NCBI RefSeq assembly: GCF_002286965.1
Contig: NZ_NSKD01000003.1
Coordinates: forward strand, 1-64,000
DNA from: Halovibrio salipaludis
GTDB lineage: Bacteria > Pseudomonadota > Gammaproteobacteria > Pseudomonadales > Oleiphilaceae
Length of the DNA stretch: 64,000 bases
Direction of reading: 5' to 3'
The notes beneath the pieces were generated by a model. The model was not told where the DNA came from, searched no databases, and saw only the letters and a program-made list of their open reading frames with translations. Of this stretch, positions 52,588-60,600 are shown piece after piece. A program made the translations under genes and the position numbers. The first letter of the stretch is position 1; each line of letters starts with the position of its first letter.

Positions 52588-52716
52588 ATGGAATTGGATG
52601 TCACCTGGCAACGGGTCGTGAAAGTCTGGTGGGCCTATCTGTGGAGGAGTCTCCTCGCGTTGGTTGCCGCCATGGTACTGGGAGCGATCGTCGGGTTCGT
52701 GATCGGGCTTGTGTAA
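52588..52716 (+). CDS. Small membrane protein, 42 residues
   Basis: A short ORF begins at ATG 52588 with a near-perfect Shine-Dalgarno (AAAGGAGG, 8 bp upstream) and ends at TAA 52714-52716. It encodes MELDVTWQRVVKVWWAYLWR followed by a single Ala/Gly/Val-rich helix ending GFVIGLV. One amphipathic Trp-rich segment plus one membrane helix is typical of small inner-membrane proteins. Family and role are unknown. It converges on the btuF-like gene. Confidence 0.65.
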   Translation: MELDVTWQRVVKVWWAYLWRSLLALVAAMVLGAIVGFVIGLV

Positions 52717-52750
52717 TGACCCCACGGTTCCGGCGTGCCTTGCAGCCTTT

Positions 52751-53539
52751 CTACCCCTCCCGGTGCCGATCAATCAGCTCACAGAGCGCATCCAGCCCAT
52801 CCGTGAGCGCCGCAGGCCCCGGTTGAAGAATCAACGGTGACTTCACTTCGTAAAGCGCGTTGCTGGCAACGGCGGGGATGGCATCCCAGCCCGGTCGCTC
52901 CGCCACCTGTTCCGGGCGGAATTTGCGGCCACACCAGGAGCCGATAATGAGGTCCGGCTGGCGCGCCACAACCTCGTTGGGATCTTCGATAATACGCTCC
53001 TTGGCACCGGGCTCTGCGGCCCGCTCGGGAAAGACGTCTTCGCCACCGGCGATATGGATGAGCTCCGAGACCCAGCCAATACCCGTAATCATCGGGTCGC
53101 CCCACTCTTCGAAGTAAACACGCGGTCGTGGCCCCTGAGCCTGCTTCGCCCGTATCGCCTCCACTCGTGACGCCAGTTCATGGGCGTAGGGTTCGGTCGC
53201 ATCATGCAGGCCCAGCATGCCGCCGAGGGTGCGGATCATGGAGAGAATGCCGTCAACGGTGCGGTGGTTGAAGATGTGCACGGCGACCCCGGCGCGCACC
53301 AGTTCGGCGGCGATATCGGCCTGCATGTCCGAAAACCCCAGCACCAGATCCGGCTCCAGCTCAAGAATCCGCCCAATTTTGGCGGAAGTGAAAGCGGAGA
53401 CTTTTGGTTTCTCCTGCCGCGCCCGTTCGGGGCGCACGGTAAAGCCGGATATACCGACAATTCGATCCTCGGCACCAATGGCGTAGAGCGTCTCAGTAGT
53501 TTCCTCGGTCAGGCAGACAATGCGCTGTGGGTAATCCAT
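52751..53539 (-). CDS. BtuF-like cobalamin-binding protein
   Basis: A 262-residue periplasmic-binding-type protein of the BtuF/helical-backbone family: RIVCLTEETTETLYAIGAED, ILELEPDLVLGFSDMQADIA, VHIFNHRTVDGILSMIRTLG and WGDPMITGIGWVSELIHIAG. No signal peptide is visible from the chosen ATG and none upstream, so its location is uncertain. No btuCD genes are adjacent. B12 supply would serve the nearby class II ribonucleotide reductase, but iron-siderophore proteins share this fold, so cobalamin is a likely, not proven, ligand. Confidence 0.75.
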   Translation of the reverse strand: MDYPQRIVCLTEETTETLYAIGAEDRIVGISGFTVRPERARQEKPKVSAFTSAKIGRILELEPDLVLGFSDMQADIAAELVRAGVAVHIFNHRTVDGILSMIRTLGGMLGLHDATEPYAHELASRVEAIRAKQAQGPRPRVYFEEWGDPMITGIGWVSELIHIAGGEDVFPERAAEPGAKERIIEDPNEVVARQPDLIIGSWCGRKFRPEQVAERPGWDAIPAVASNALYEVKSPLILQPGPAALTDGLDALCELIDRHREG

Positions 53540-53552
53540 AGGCTCACGAACT

Positions 53553-53624
53553 CCGGGTGTTCACTCGTACTGAATGGTCCTCAACCTACGCTTATCGGGA
53601 CTTTCTGAACACCCGGATGAGGAC
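53553..53624. repeat. Interleaved inverted repeats (possible pseudoknot)
   Basis: CCGGGTGTTCA (53553-53563) pairs with TGAACACCCGG (53606-53616), a perfect 11-bp repeat. GTCCTCA (53577-53583) pairs with TGAGGAC (53618-53624). The order A-B-A'-B' is that of a pseudoknot. It lies between the divergent btuF-like and methyltransferase genes, in the btuF-like leader. No B12-box is seen. Confidence 0.5.
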
Positions 53625-53717
53625 AAGGATGGCAAGAACCCAAAACTGGCAACCCCCCTTCAGCTATACGCTTGGAGGAGGTTCAGGTTTACGATAGGCT
53701 CATGCGAAGGAGGCTTC

Positions 53718-54182
53718 ATGAAGAAAGGACTTGAACTGACAATCCCCCCACCCCTGATTGCTCTGACAGTCGCTGTGCTGATGTGGGGTATCGCGCAACT
53801 CGTTCCCGGCGCGGCCCTGCCATTCCCGCGTTCGGCGACGCTGGCCATTGTGGTGGCAGCGGTTGGTATCGGCATTGCCCTGACCGGTATCCTGCAGTTC
53901 TGGCGCGCCAGTACCACGATCAATCCGCATACGCCCCAGAAATCCGCCCAGCTGGTAGAGCACGGGATCTACCGCTTCAGTCGCAACCCGATGTACCTGG
54001 GGATTGCTGTCGTGCTGCTGGCCTGGGCCCTGTACCTGACCAATGCCCTGTCGCTGCTTCTTATCCCGGGATTCATCGTCTACATCAACCGGTTCCAGAT
54101 CCTGCCCGAGGAACGTCACATGCGGGCTCTGTTCGGCCAACCCTTTAACGAGTACGCCGCCCGGGTAAGGCGCTGGATCTGA
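53718..54182 (+). CDS. Isoprenylcysteine methyltransferase-family membrane protein
   Basis: 154 residues from ATG 53718, which has GAAGGAGG upstream; longer in-frame starts lack it. Four hydrophobic segments are followed by LVEHGIYRFSRNPMYLGIAV and LPEERHMRALFGQPFNEYAA, the ICMT/PEMT-like SAM-dependent methyltransferase signature (RNPMY, EE pair). Substrate unknown. It is shorter than, and distinct from, the copper-operon protein at 523-1170. The next gene starts 33 bp downstream, suggesting an operon. Confidence 0.75.
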   Translation: MKKGLELTIPPPLIALTVAVLMWGIAQLVPGAALPFPRSATLAIVVAAVGIGIALTGILQFWRASTTINPHTPQKSAQLVEHGIYRFSRNPMYLGIAVVLLAWALYLTNALSLLLIPGFIVYINRFQILPEERHMRALFGQPFNEYAARVRRWI

Positions 54183-54215
54183 TGTAAAACCTGGTTGCTC
54201 GAGAAGGGGCATCGA

Positions 54216-54611
54216 ATGGTCCGCGTTTCCTGGCCGGTGTTCCTGGCCCACATGCTGTTTCTGCTCGCCGCCTGGACGGTATTCATCAAATACCTGTTCC
54301 CGCTGGCGTTCGCCCTCGCTGAGGGCACAGACTGGCACGCCTACATCTATTGGGACCTATGGCCCATCGCCCATGGTTGGCTGGGCTGGGCATTGCTGGC
54401 GCGCCCGGGCTATACCCGCGCGCTGGCGATTGGTATGGCGGTGGTGGAAATCGTCATCATCGTCACGCTGTTCGCAACCTTCCTGGCCGACCCGGAATGG
54501 TCGATCTGGCGGACCAACTGGTTCGTCAACAAGGTCTTTGTCCTGGCCTGCTTTATTCTTGTGCTGTATGCGGCACTGAAACACCCGGAGGGGTTCCGTA
54601 CATCCCGTTGA
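54216..54611 (+). CDS. Hypothetical four-helix membrane protein
   Basis: 131 residues from ATG 54216 with GAGAAGGGG upstream (a TTG at 54195 is less likely). Four membrane helices: WPVFLAHMLFLLAAWTVFIK, PIAHGWLGWALLARPG, LAIGMAVVEIVIIVTLFATF and NKVFVLACFILVLYAALK. No family is recognised. A decayed partial copy exists at 52413-52460. It lies between a methyltransferase gene and a reductase gene in one orientation. Confidence 0.65.
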   Translation: MVRVSWPVFLAHMLFLLAAWTVFIKYLFPLAFALAEGTDWHAYIYWDLWPIAHGWLGWALLARPGYTRALAIGMAVVEIVIIVTLFATFLADPEWSIWRTNWFVNKVFVLACFILVLYAALKHPEGFRTSR

Positions 54612-54645
54612 TGTGGCTGTGGGGGGCCAAAGGAGAACTGTTGTT

Positions 54646-55317
54646 ATGAGGGTTATGTTGCTGGGTGCCACGGGGCTGACCGGTGGCTGGGTGCTGCAGG
54701 GCCTGCTGGCCCGGGAGGAAGTATCCCAGGTGGTGGCGCTGGTGCGCCACAAACTGCCGACTGTTTCCGAAAAACTGGTTCAGCACGAAGTCGATTTCGA
54801 TCGATTGGAGAATCATACCGACCTGTTCGATGTCGACATCATCATCTGCTGCCTGGGCACCACCATCAAACAGGCCGGTTCAAAGGAGCAGTTCCGCAAG
54901 GTCGATCTGAGTTATCCCCTGAAAGCGGGGGAACTCGGCCGCGCTCAGGGCGTGAGGGCTTATATTCTGATGTCGGCCATCGGTGCCTCATCGTCGTCGA
55001 CTATTTTTTACAGCCGGGTAAAGGGCGAACTCGGAGATGCCTTGGAAAACCTCGGCTACCCTCACCTCTCCATCTACCACCCCAGCCTTTTGCTCGGTGA
55101 CCGCAAGGAGCACCGCACCGCCGAGGCGCTGGGAATACAGGCCATGCCGCTGGTCAACCGTCTACTTCTTGGGCCTCTCGATAAGTACCGGGGGATTGAG
55201 GCGAGCACGGTCGCCAGCGCGATGGTCAACGAGGCCTGCGGCCTGGCTTCGGAACCGGTTGGCGAGCATGGGGTCCAGACGCGGGAATACGATGACATTA
55301 TCCGGCTGGCCGAGTAG
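54646..55317 (+). CDS. Atypical SDR, NAD(P)-binding protein
   Basis: 223 residues from ATG 54646 (AAAGGAGAA upstream). RVMLLGATGLTGGWVLQGLL is a Rossmann Gly-rich motif (GATGLTG), IIICCLGTTIKQAGSKEQFR and VDLSYPLKAGELGRAQGVRA are typical of the TIP30/HTATIP2-like atypical SDR group, and IFYSRVKGELGDALENLGYP replaces the classical Tyr-x3-Lys region (YSRVKGE). It probably binds NADPH. Substrate unknown. Confidence 0.8.
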   Translation: MRVMLLGATGLTGGWVLQGLLAREEVSQVVALVRHKLPTVSEKLVQHEVDFDRLENHTDLFDVDIIICCLGTTIKQAGSKEQFRKVDLSYPLKAGELGRAQGVRAYILMSAIGASSSSTIFYSRVKGELGDALENLGYPHLSIYHPSLLLGDRKEHRTAEALGIQAMPLVNRLLLGPLDKYRGIEASTVASAMVNEACGLASEPVGEHGVQTREYDDIIRLAE

Positions 55318-55351
55318 CGCGGTCAGGTTCCTCGAACGTGGAGGAAAAAGG

Positions 55352-55915
55352 ATGGCGAGAACCCGACTCCGCACTGCAGCACTTGCTGTGATCGTCCCTT
55401 CCGCCCTGGCCGGATGCGCCCCTGGAGCTGACAACGAGCCAGACCACTCGCCGCAGGCCCAGGCTGTGCAGAGCGCCCAGGCCCCGGCGTGGACAGCCGG
55501 CATCGTCGATCGGCCACAGCCCGATGCACCTGCCGCGACGCTGGTCGCGGTCCGTACCGGCTCCCACGATGGCTTCGACCGGACCGTTTTCGAGTTTGGT
55601 GAGCGGCTCCCGGGGTATCATGTGGAATATATCGACAGCCCGGTGCGGAAGTGCGGCTCCGGCCAGGTCACGCAGATGGCTGGCGACGGCTGGCTTGAGG
55701 TCCGGATGTCGCCAGCCAAGACGCATACCAGGGAGGGCCAGTCGACGATTGCGGAACGTGAGCGTACACCGGACCTGCCCGTGCTTTCCGAGCTGGAACT
55801 CACGTGCGACTTCGAGGGCGTCGTGACATGGGTCTTCGGCGTCGAATCGCCGAACCGCTATCAGGTCCGCGAGCTGAGTAGTCCACCACGGCTCGTCATC
55901 GATATTAAGCACTGA
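55352..55915 (+). CDS. AMIN-like lipoprotein
   Basis: 187 residues from ATG 55352 (GGAGGAAAAAGG upstream). Signal peptide and lipobox LAGC are present, then a low-complexity linker (QAQAVQSAQAPAW) and a beta-rich domain, GSHDGFDRTVFEFGERLPGY to YQVRELSSPPRLVIDIKH. The pattern (LVAVRTGSHDGFDRTVFEF, closing SSPPRLVIDI) resembles AMIN domains that bind peptidoglycan or secretin-associated structures. Family assignment is by pattern only. Confidence 0.65.
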   Translation: MARTRLRTAALAVIVPSALAGCAPGADNEPDHSPQAQAVQSAQAPAWTAGIVDRPQPDAPAATLVAVRTGSHDGFDRTVFEFGERLPGYHVEYIDSPVRKCGSGQVTQMAGDGWLEVRMSPAKTHTREGQSTIAERERTPDLPVLSELELTCDFEGVVTWVFGVESPNRYQVRELSSPPRLVIDIKH

Positions 55916-55967
55916 GGGAGAGCAGGCTTATCACTCAAGCATGTCCTCGAAGTGCCTTTGGTGAGGA

Positions 55968-58598
55968 TTACCGATGGGCGATCTCGGCCTGGGTCGGGAA
56001 ACTTCGACCCTTGAGACGTTCCGTCGTGCCTTCGATGTCATCGACGAGGAGCAGCAGGAAATCGCCCTCCTCCGCCTCGGCGATGGCCTTTGCCACTGCC
56101 TCCTGTTCACTCATGATCGTTTCCACCTGAACGGACGAATCGGCATCCGTGGCACCGCTGTGAATGAGCTTCGCCGTCTCGCCGGTCTCACGCCCACGGG
56201 CGTCCGTCTCATAGACATAGAGACGATCGCACATACTGGCGAGCTGCCCGCCCAGGGCCCGTAGATCGTCGTCCCGCCGGTTTCCTGGGGCCGTGGCGAC
56301 ACCGATCCGGCGCTTCGTGGCCAGCCCCCTGACCAGCGATTCAAGCGCTTCCAGCGCCGGAACGTTGTGGCCGTAGTCGATCAGGCATTTCACACCATCC
56401 GCCTCGAAATAGTTCGTGCGGCCCGGCATCTGCGCCGGTGTCGGATGGAAGGTCAGAAGCCCCGCCCGAACGTCGTCGATCTCGACCCCGTGGCCGATGG
56501 CGGCCCCGGCCGCGGCCATCGCGTTCTGTACGTTGAACAGCGCATGGCCCTCGAAGGCGATCGGCACATCGTTGACGTCGACGATGTCGACCGTGACCTG
56601 GCCTTTCAGCAGAACGATCTTCCCGTTCTTCACGGACAGCACCATGCGGTGGTCACTGAGGTGCTCGGTCAGCTCCGGATTATCGGGGTCCATGGTGAAG
56701 TATATGATTTCACCGCGTGCCCAGTAGGTGCCGTGCTCCATCACCAATGGATCGTCGGCGTTGAGAACGCAGTACCCGCCCTCCTTCTTCACCGAATCGA
56801 CAACGACGGTCTTGCAGCGGGCGAGTTCATCCAGCGTATGGATATCGCGCTCGCCCAGGTGGTCTGAGGCGATATTCAACAGGACGCCGACATCGCTCTC
56901 GTCAAAACCAAGCCCACGACGCATGATGCCGCCACGCGCGACTTCGAGCACGGCATGCTCGACGGTCGGCTCCTGAAGCACGGCCTGCGCTGCCCCGGGA
57001 CCGGAATAGTCACCACGCAGGATGACATGATTGTCGATCTCGACCGTACCGGTACAGCCCATGCCGACGGAATGCCCTGCCTGGCGGAGAATATGCGTGG
57101 TCAGGCGCGTCGTCGTTGTCTTGCCGTTGGTGCCGGTGATCGCGGTTATCGGAATCCGGCCGTTGCTGGTCGGATCCGGGAAGAGCATATCCACCACATG
57201 CTCACCCACGGGGCGTGGCGTGCCATGGGTCGGCGCCATGTGCATGCGGAAACCCGGTCCGGCATTGACTTCGACGACACCGGCCGACTGCTGGTCCAAC
57301 GGCAAGACCAGGTTTTCGGCCAGAAGATCGATGCCGATGATGTCGAGCCCGACAAGCCGGGCAACCCGTTCCATCGTGAACCGCACTTCCGGGTGTACGT
57401 CATCGGTCAGATCCGTCGCGGTACCACCCGTTGAGAGATTGGCGGTCGATTTCAGATATGCGACCTCGCCTTCCGGCAGCACGGTATCCAGCGTATAGCC
57501 CACCTGCTCGAGCATCCGGTGGGTCTGTTCGTCCACATGGATCTGGGTCAGCAGGTTTTCATGACCCACGCCACGGCGCGGGTCCGAATTCTCGATATCA
57601 ATGAGTTGCTGGATGGTGTTCGTTCCATCACCCGTCACATGAGCGGGCCGGCGCCGGGCCGCGGCCACAAGCTTGCCGCCGATCACCAGAATCCGGTGGT
57701 CCTCGCCCTTGATGTAGCGCTCCACAAGCACGGTTTCGTGCCGCGCATGGGCCGCTTCGTACCCGGACTTCAGGTCGTCGATTGAGGTGATGCCGGTCGT
57801 TACGCCGCGTCCATGATTACCGGACAGTGGTTTGGTGACGACCGGCCAGCCGATCCAGTCCGCCGCGCTTTTCGCTTCCTCGAAGGAATAACAGATCTGC
57901 CCGCGTGGCACCGGGACTCCGGCGTTGTCCAGTATCTGCTTGGTCCATTGCTTGTCATCCGCGATCGAGTGGCCGATGATCCCGGATGAATCCGTCACCG
58001 TCGCCTGGAACCGCCGCTGTTTGACGCCGTGGCCAAGCTGCGTGTAGCTGGTGCCTTCGGTGAGGTTATAGGCTGGAATGCTTCGAGCCTTGGCGGCATT
58101 GACGATCGACCCGGTGGAGGGGCCGAGGGCATTGGCGTCGCGAACCTCTTTCAGACGATCGATAGTGGGGCCGAGGTCCACGTCCTCGCCGTCGTAGAGC
58201 TTCTGGGCGATCTCGACCGCAGCTTCGCCCGCGGCGAGGCCCGTGGCTTCGTCCCGGTAGCGATAGACGACGTTGTAGATTCCGGGGTCATAGCTGTCGA
58301 TGGCTTTTCCGTAGCCAACCGAAAAGCCGACCAGATTCTGCAACTCGATCGAAAGATGCTCGACCAGGTGCCCGGCCCAGGTACCAGCCCTGAGCCGCTT
58401 CAGGAAGCCCCCCGGTTCCCCGACCGAGCAACGATGATCGTGGATGCTGGGCATCAGCTTCTCAAGCTTGTCAGCTATCCCTGGAACCTTGTCGCTCGGC
58501 CGCTCTTCCAGTTCGTCGATAGCGAGCCGCATATAGATGGTTTTATAGCGGCTGTAGTAATTCGGCCCGCGCAGAGCCCGGTGTTCAAGAATTCGCAA
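55968..58598 (-). CDS. cphA: Cyanophycin synthetase
   Basis: This 876-residue enzyme makes the aspartate-arginine storage polymer cyanophycin from ATP, Asp and Arg. Three parts are visible: an N-terminal domain (MRILEHRALRGPNYYSRYKT), an ATP-grasp domain (about 220-480: VVTKPLSGNHGRGVTTGI, LVLPLDQQSAGVVEVNAGPG) that adds Asp, and a Mur-ligase-like domain (from about 485: ITAITGTNGKTTTTRLTTHI, NIASDHLGERDIH) that adds Arg. Length is normal. Its start overlaps cphB by 14 bp, so the two are coupled. Confidence 0.95.
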   Translation of the reverse strand: MRILEHRALRGPNYYSRYKTIYMRLAIDELEERPSDKVPGIADKLEKLMPSIHDHRCSVGEPGGFLKRLRAGTWAGHLVEHLSIELQNLVGFSVGYGKAIDSYDPGIYNVVYRYRDEATGLAAGEAAVEIAQKLYDGEDVDLGPTIDRLKEVRDANALGPSTGSIVNAAKARSIPAYNLTEGTSYTQLGHGVKQRRFQATVTDSSGIIGHSIADDKQWTKQILDNAGVPVPRGQICYSFEEAKSAADWIGWPVVTKPLSGNHGRGVTTGITSIDDLKSGYEAAHARHETVLVERYIKGEDHRILVIGGKLVAAARRRPAHVTGDGTNTIQQLIDIENSDPRRGVGHENLLTQIHVDEQTHRMLEQVGYTLDTVLPEGEVAYLKSTANLSTGGTATDLTDDVHPEVRFTMERVARLVGLDIIGIDLLAENLVLPLDQQSAGVVEVNAGPGFRMHMAPTHGTPRPVGEHVVDMLFPDPTSNGRIPITAITGTNGKTTTTRLTTHILRQAGHSVGMGCTGTVEIDNHVILRGDYSGPGAAQAVLQEPTVEHAVLEVARGGIMRRGLGFDESDVGVLLNIASDHLGERDIHTLDELARCKTVVVDSVKKEGGYCVLNADDPLVMEHGTYWARGEIIYFTMDPDNPELTEHLSDHRMVLSVKNGKIVLLKGQVTVDIVDVNDVPIAFEGHALFNVQNAMAAAGAAIGHGVEIDDVRAGLLTFHPTPAQMPGRTNYFEADGVKCLIDYGHNVPALEALESLVRGLATKRRIGVATAPGNRRDDDLRALGGQLASMCDRLYVYETDARGRETGETAKLIHSGATDADSSVQVETIMSEQEAVAKAIAEAEEGDFLLLLVDDIEGTTERLKGRSFPTQAEIAHR

Positions 58599-59445
58599 CC
58601 CAATGCTCCAGCCCTTCGGTCCTGAGCTCTTCGGGGCCCAGGACCCGCCGATCCTTCAGGTTAAACCCATAACCATCGACCAGCGCGTGCATGATGACGT
58701 TGTGTACGGTGACCGCTTCACCATCCGAAAGCTCGAACACATTCGAGCCTGATATCTGGGAACTGTCCACGATGATGACATGGCCGGGCCCGAAAGCCCG
58801 CATGACATCGCCCTCGAACAGGACCGCCGCATCCTCGCCCAGGCCGACGCCCAGGTATTCGGGGTTGGTGGCGCCGACTTCCATCAATCTCGAAAAGCGT
58901 CCACGCTCAAGGAAGTGGGTATCAATGATGATGCCATCAACCAGACCGAAGCCGGCGGCCATCTGTACCGCCCCCTTGCGCAGGGAATCGGTGGCCGGTC
59001 CGCCATAGACCATCGTCTGGGACTGACAGGCCGCCCCCGCGCTCGTCCCTGCGATCACGGTGCCCGATTGATGCCCCGCACGGATCGTCTCCATAGCGGG
59101 CGAAGCGCCGAGAATATTCGTCAGCCGCATCTGGTCGCCGCCGGAGATGAAAACAATGTCCGAGTTCCGGATCATTTCAACGAATTGTTCCGACGCCGCG
59201 TCGCTGCGCTCGCGGATCCGGATGTCCAGAACCTCCGACGCGCCCAGGCCCGAAAACACCTCGTGATACTCACCGAATACATCGTCGGGAACGCTGCTCG
59301 CCGTCGTGATGACGCCAACCACAGGCGCCTCCTTTTTCGACAACGACAGGACACGGCGCAGTATCTCCGCCTCGGAGGTCTTATCCTCCGCGCCGCCAAT
59401 TGCGACAAGCGGCCCTCCAGGGGTACTCTTGGCGGGTGTACTCAT
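58585..59445 (-). CDS. cphB: Cyanophycinase
   Basis: 286 residues from ATG 59445 (TTGGAG upstream; an upstream start at 59493 is weaker). It is a serine peptidase of the S51 family that cuts cyanophycin to beta-Asp-Arg. TVIAGTSAGAACQS carries the catalytic Ser (GTSAG), with FISGGDQMRLTNILG and IIIDTHFLERGRFSRLMEVG also typical. It precedes cphA in one operon and is divergent from iaaA. Confidence 0.93.
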   Translation of the reverse strand: MSTPAKSTPGGPLVAIGGAEDKTSEAEILRRVLSLSKKEAPVVGVITTASSVPDDVFGEYHEVFSGLGASEVLDIRIRERSDAASEQFVEMIRNSDIVFISGGDQMRLTNILGASPAMETIRAGHQSGTVIAGTSAGAACQSQTMVYGGPATDSLRKGAVQMAAGFGLVDGIIIDTHFLERGRFSRLMEVGATNPEYLGVGLGEDAAVLFEGDVMRAFGPGHVIIVDSSQISGSNVFELSDGEAVTVHNVIMHALVDGYGFNLKDRRVLGPEELRTEGLEHWVANS

Positions 59446-59638
59446 TGACTGCACTCCAAACCCCAAAATGACGATGTCCGCCGAATTATACATCTATATG
59501 TATAGCACACTGGTTGCCGGCGGTGCTTGAATCTCATTGTCGCTGCAGCGCCGACACAGACTGGAAATCGCCCAGTGCCGGGGCTCCCCCCGTGTGTCGA
59601 ATGCGTAACAGGTAACCTGAACCTTCTGGAGAAGGGAC

Positions 59639-60565
59639 ATGATGGGCGGCTTCAGTCTCGCAGTTCACGGCGGCGCAGGCGTTTTGCATCGCGATCAGAT
59701 GACGCCGGAGCGTGAGGCCGACTATCACGCCGCCCTGGACCGGGTGTTGAGCACCGGTGAAGCCGTTCTCGACGCCGATGGTTCCGCGCTCGACGCCGTG
59801 ACGCAGGCGGTGTGCGCCCTTGAAAACGAACCGCTTTTCAATGCGGGTCGCGGCGCCGTCTTCACGCGCAATGAGCAGCAGGAAATGGATGCCGCCCTGA
59901 TGGACGGCCGCAATCGCCAGGCGGGCGCCGTCGCCGGCATTTTCGGGCCGAAGAACCCGGTACTGGCTGCCCGTAGCGTTCTCGAACACACCGATCACGT
60001 TCTGATGATTGGCGAGGGCGCGCTTGCCGTCGCGCGCGCCGCCGGGCTTGATTTCGAAGATAAGGATTATTTCTTCACACAGGAACGGTGGGACGCATTG
60101 CAGGAAACGCTGAAGATGGAGGCGGAAGGGACGCTCGACGATGATCCCTCCCGCCGTCACGGCACCGTCGGCGCTGTGGCGCGCGATCGGAACGGCCATC
60201 TTGCAGCGGCGACCTCCACCGGCGGCATGACGGCGAAGCGGTCCGGTCGCGTCGGCGACAGCCCGGTTATCGGCGCCGGAACCTATGCCGACGACGCCAC
60301 CTGCGCGGTATCCGCAACCGGCGATGGCGAAGCCTTTTTACGCCTGTGTGCTGCCCATGAGATCGACGCCCGCATGCGGCTCACCGGCGTGTCACTGGAA
60401 CTCGCCGCCGAGGACGTGATAATGACCGAGCTTACGGCCTTGAACGGGACCGGGGGCATCATCGCGGTGGACCGCAACGGTGCCATCACGACGCCCTTCA
60501 ACTGCGAGGGCATGTATCGCGGCTGGAGCGTCGAAGGGGACGGTCGAAAAACAGCCATTTACTGA
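59639..60565 (+). CDS. iaaA: Isoaspartyl peptidase/L-asparaginase, Ntn type
   Basis: This 308-residue Ntn hydrolase matures by autocleavage before the Thr in RRHGTVGAVA (about residue 180). Substrate-region motifs are LAVHGGAGV, FNAGRGAVF and the C-terminal TGDGEAFLRL. It hydrolyses beta-aspartyl dipeptides, and in this setting beta-Asp-Arg from cyanophycinase, giving free Asp and Arg. GAGAAGGG precedes the ATG. Divergent from cphB, it completes the cyanophycin degradation route. Confidence 0.92.
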   Translation: MMGGFSLAVHGGAGVLHRDQMTPEREADYHAALDRVLSTGEAVLDADGSALDAVTQAVCALENEPLFNAGRGAVFTRNEQQEMDAALMDGRNRQAGAVAGIFGPKNPVLAARSVLEHTDHVLMIGEGALAVARAAGLDFEDKDYFFTQERWDALQETLKMEAEGTLDDDPSRRHGTVGAVARDRNGHLAAATSTGGMTAKRSGRVGDSPVIGAGTYADDATCAVSATGDGEAFLRLCAAHEIDARMRLTGVSLELAAEDVIMTELTALNGTGGIIAVDRNGAITTPFNCEGMYRGWSVEGDGRKTAIY

Positions 60566-60600
60566 GGTTTCACACCCCGACCCGGCAACGGGAATCTCAG

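Noticed and set aside
53540-53717. Cobalamin riboswitch before the btuF-like gene
   Set aside because: The interleaved repeats do not match the aptamer and no B12-box is present on the minus strand.
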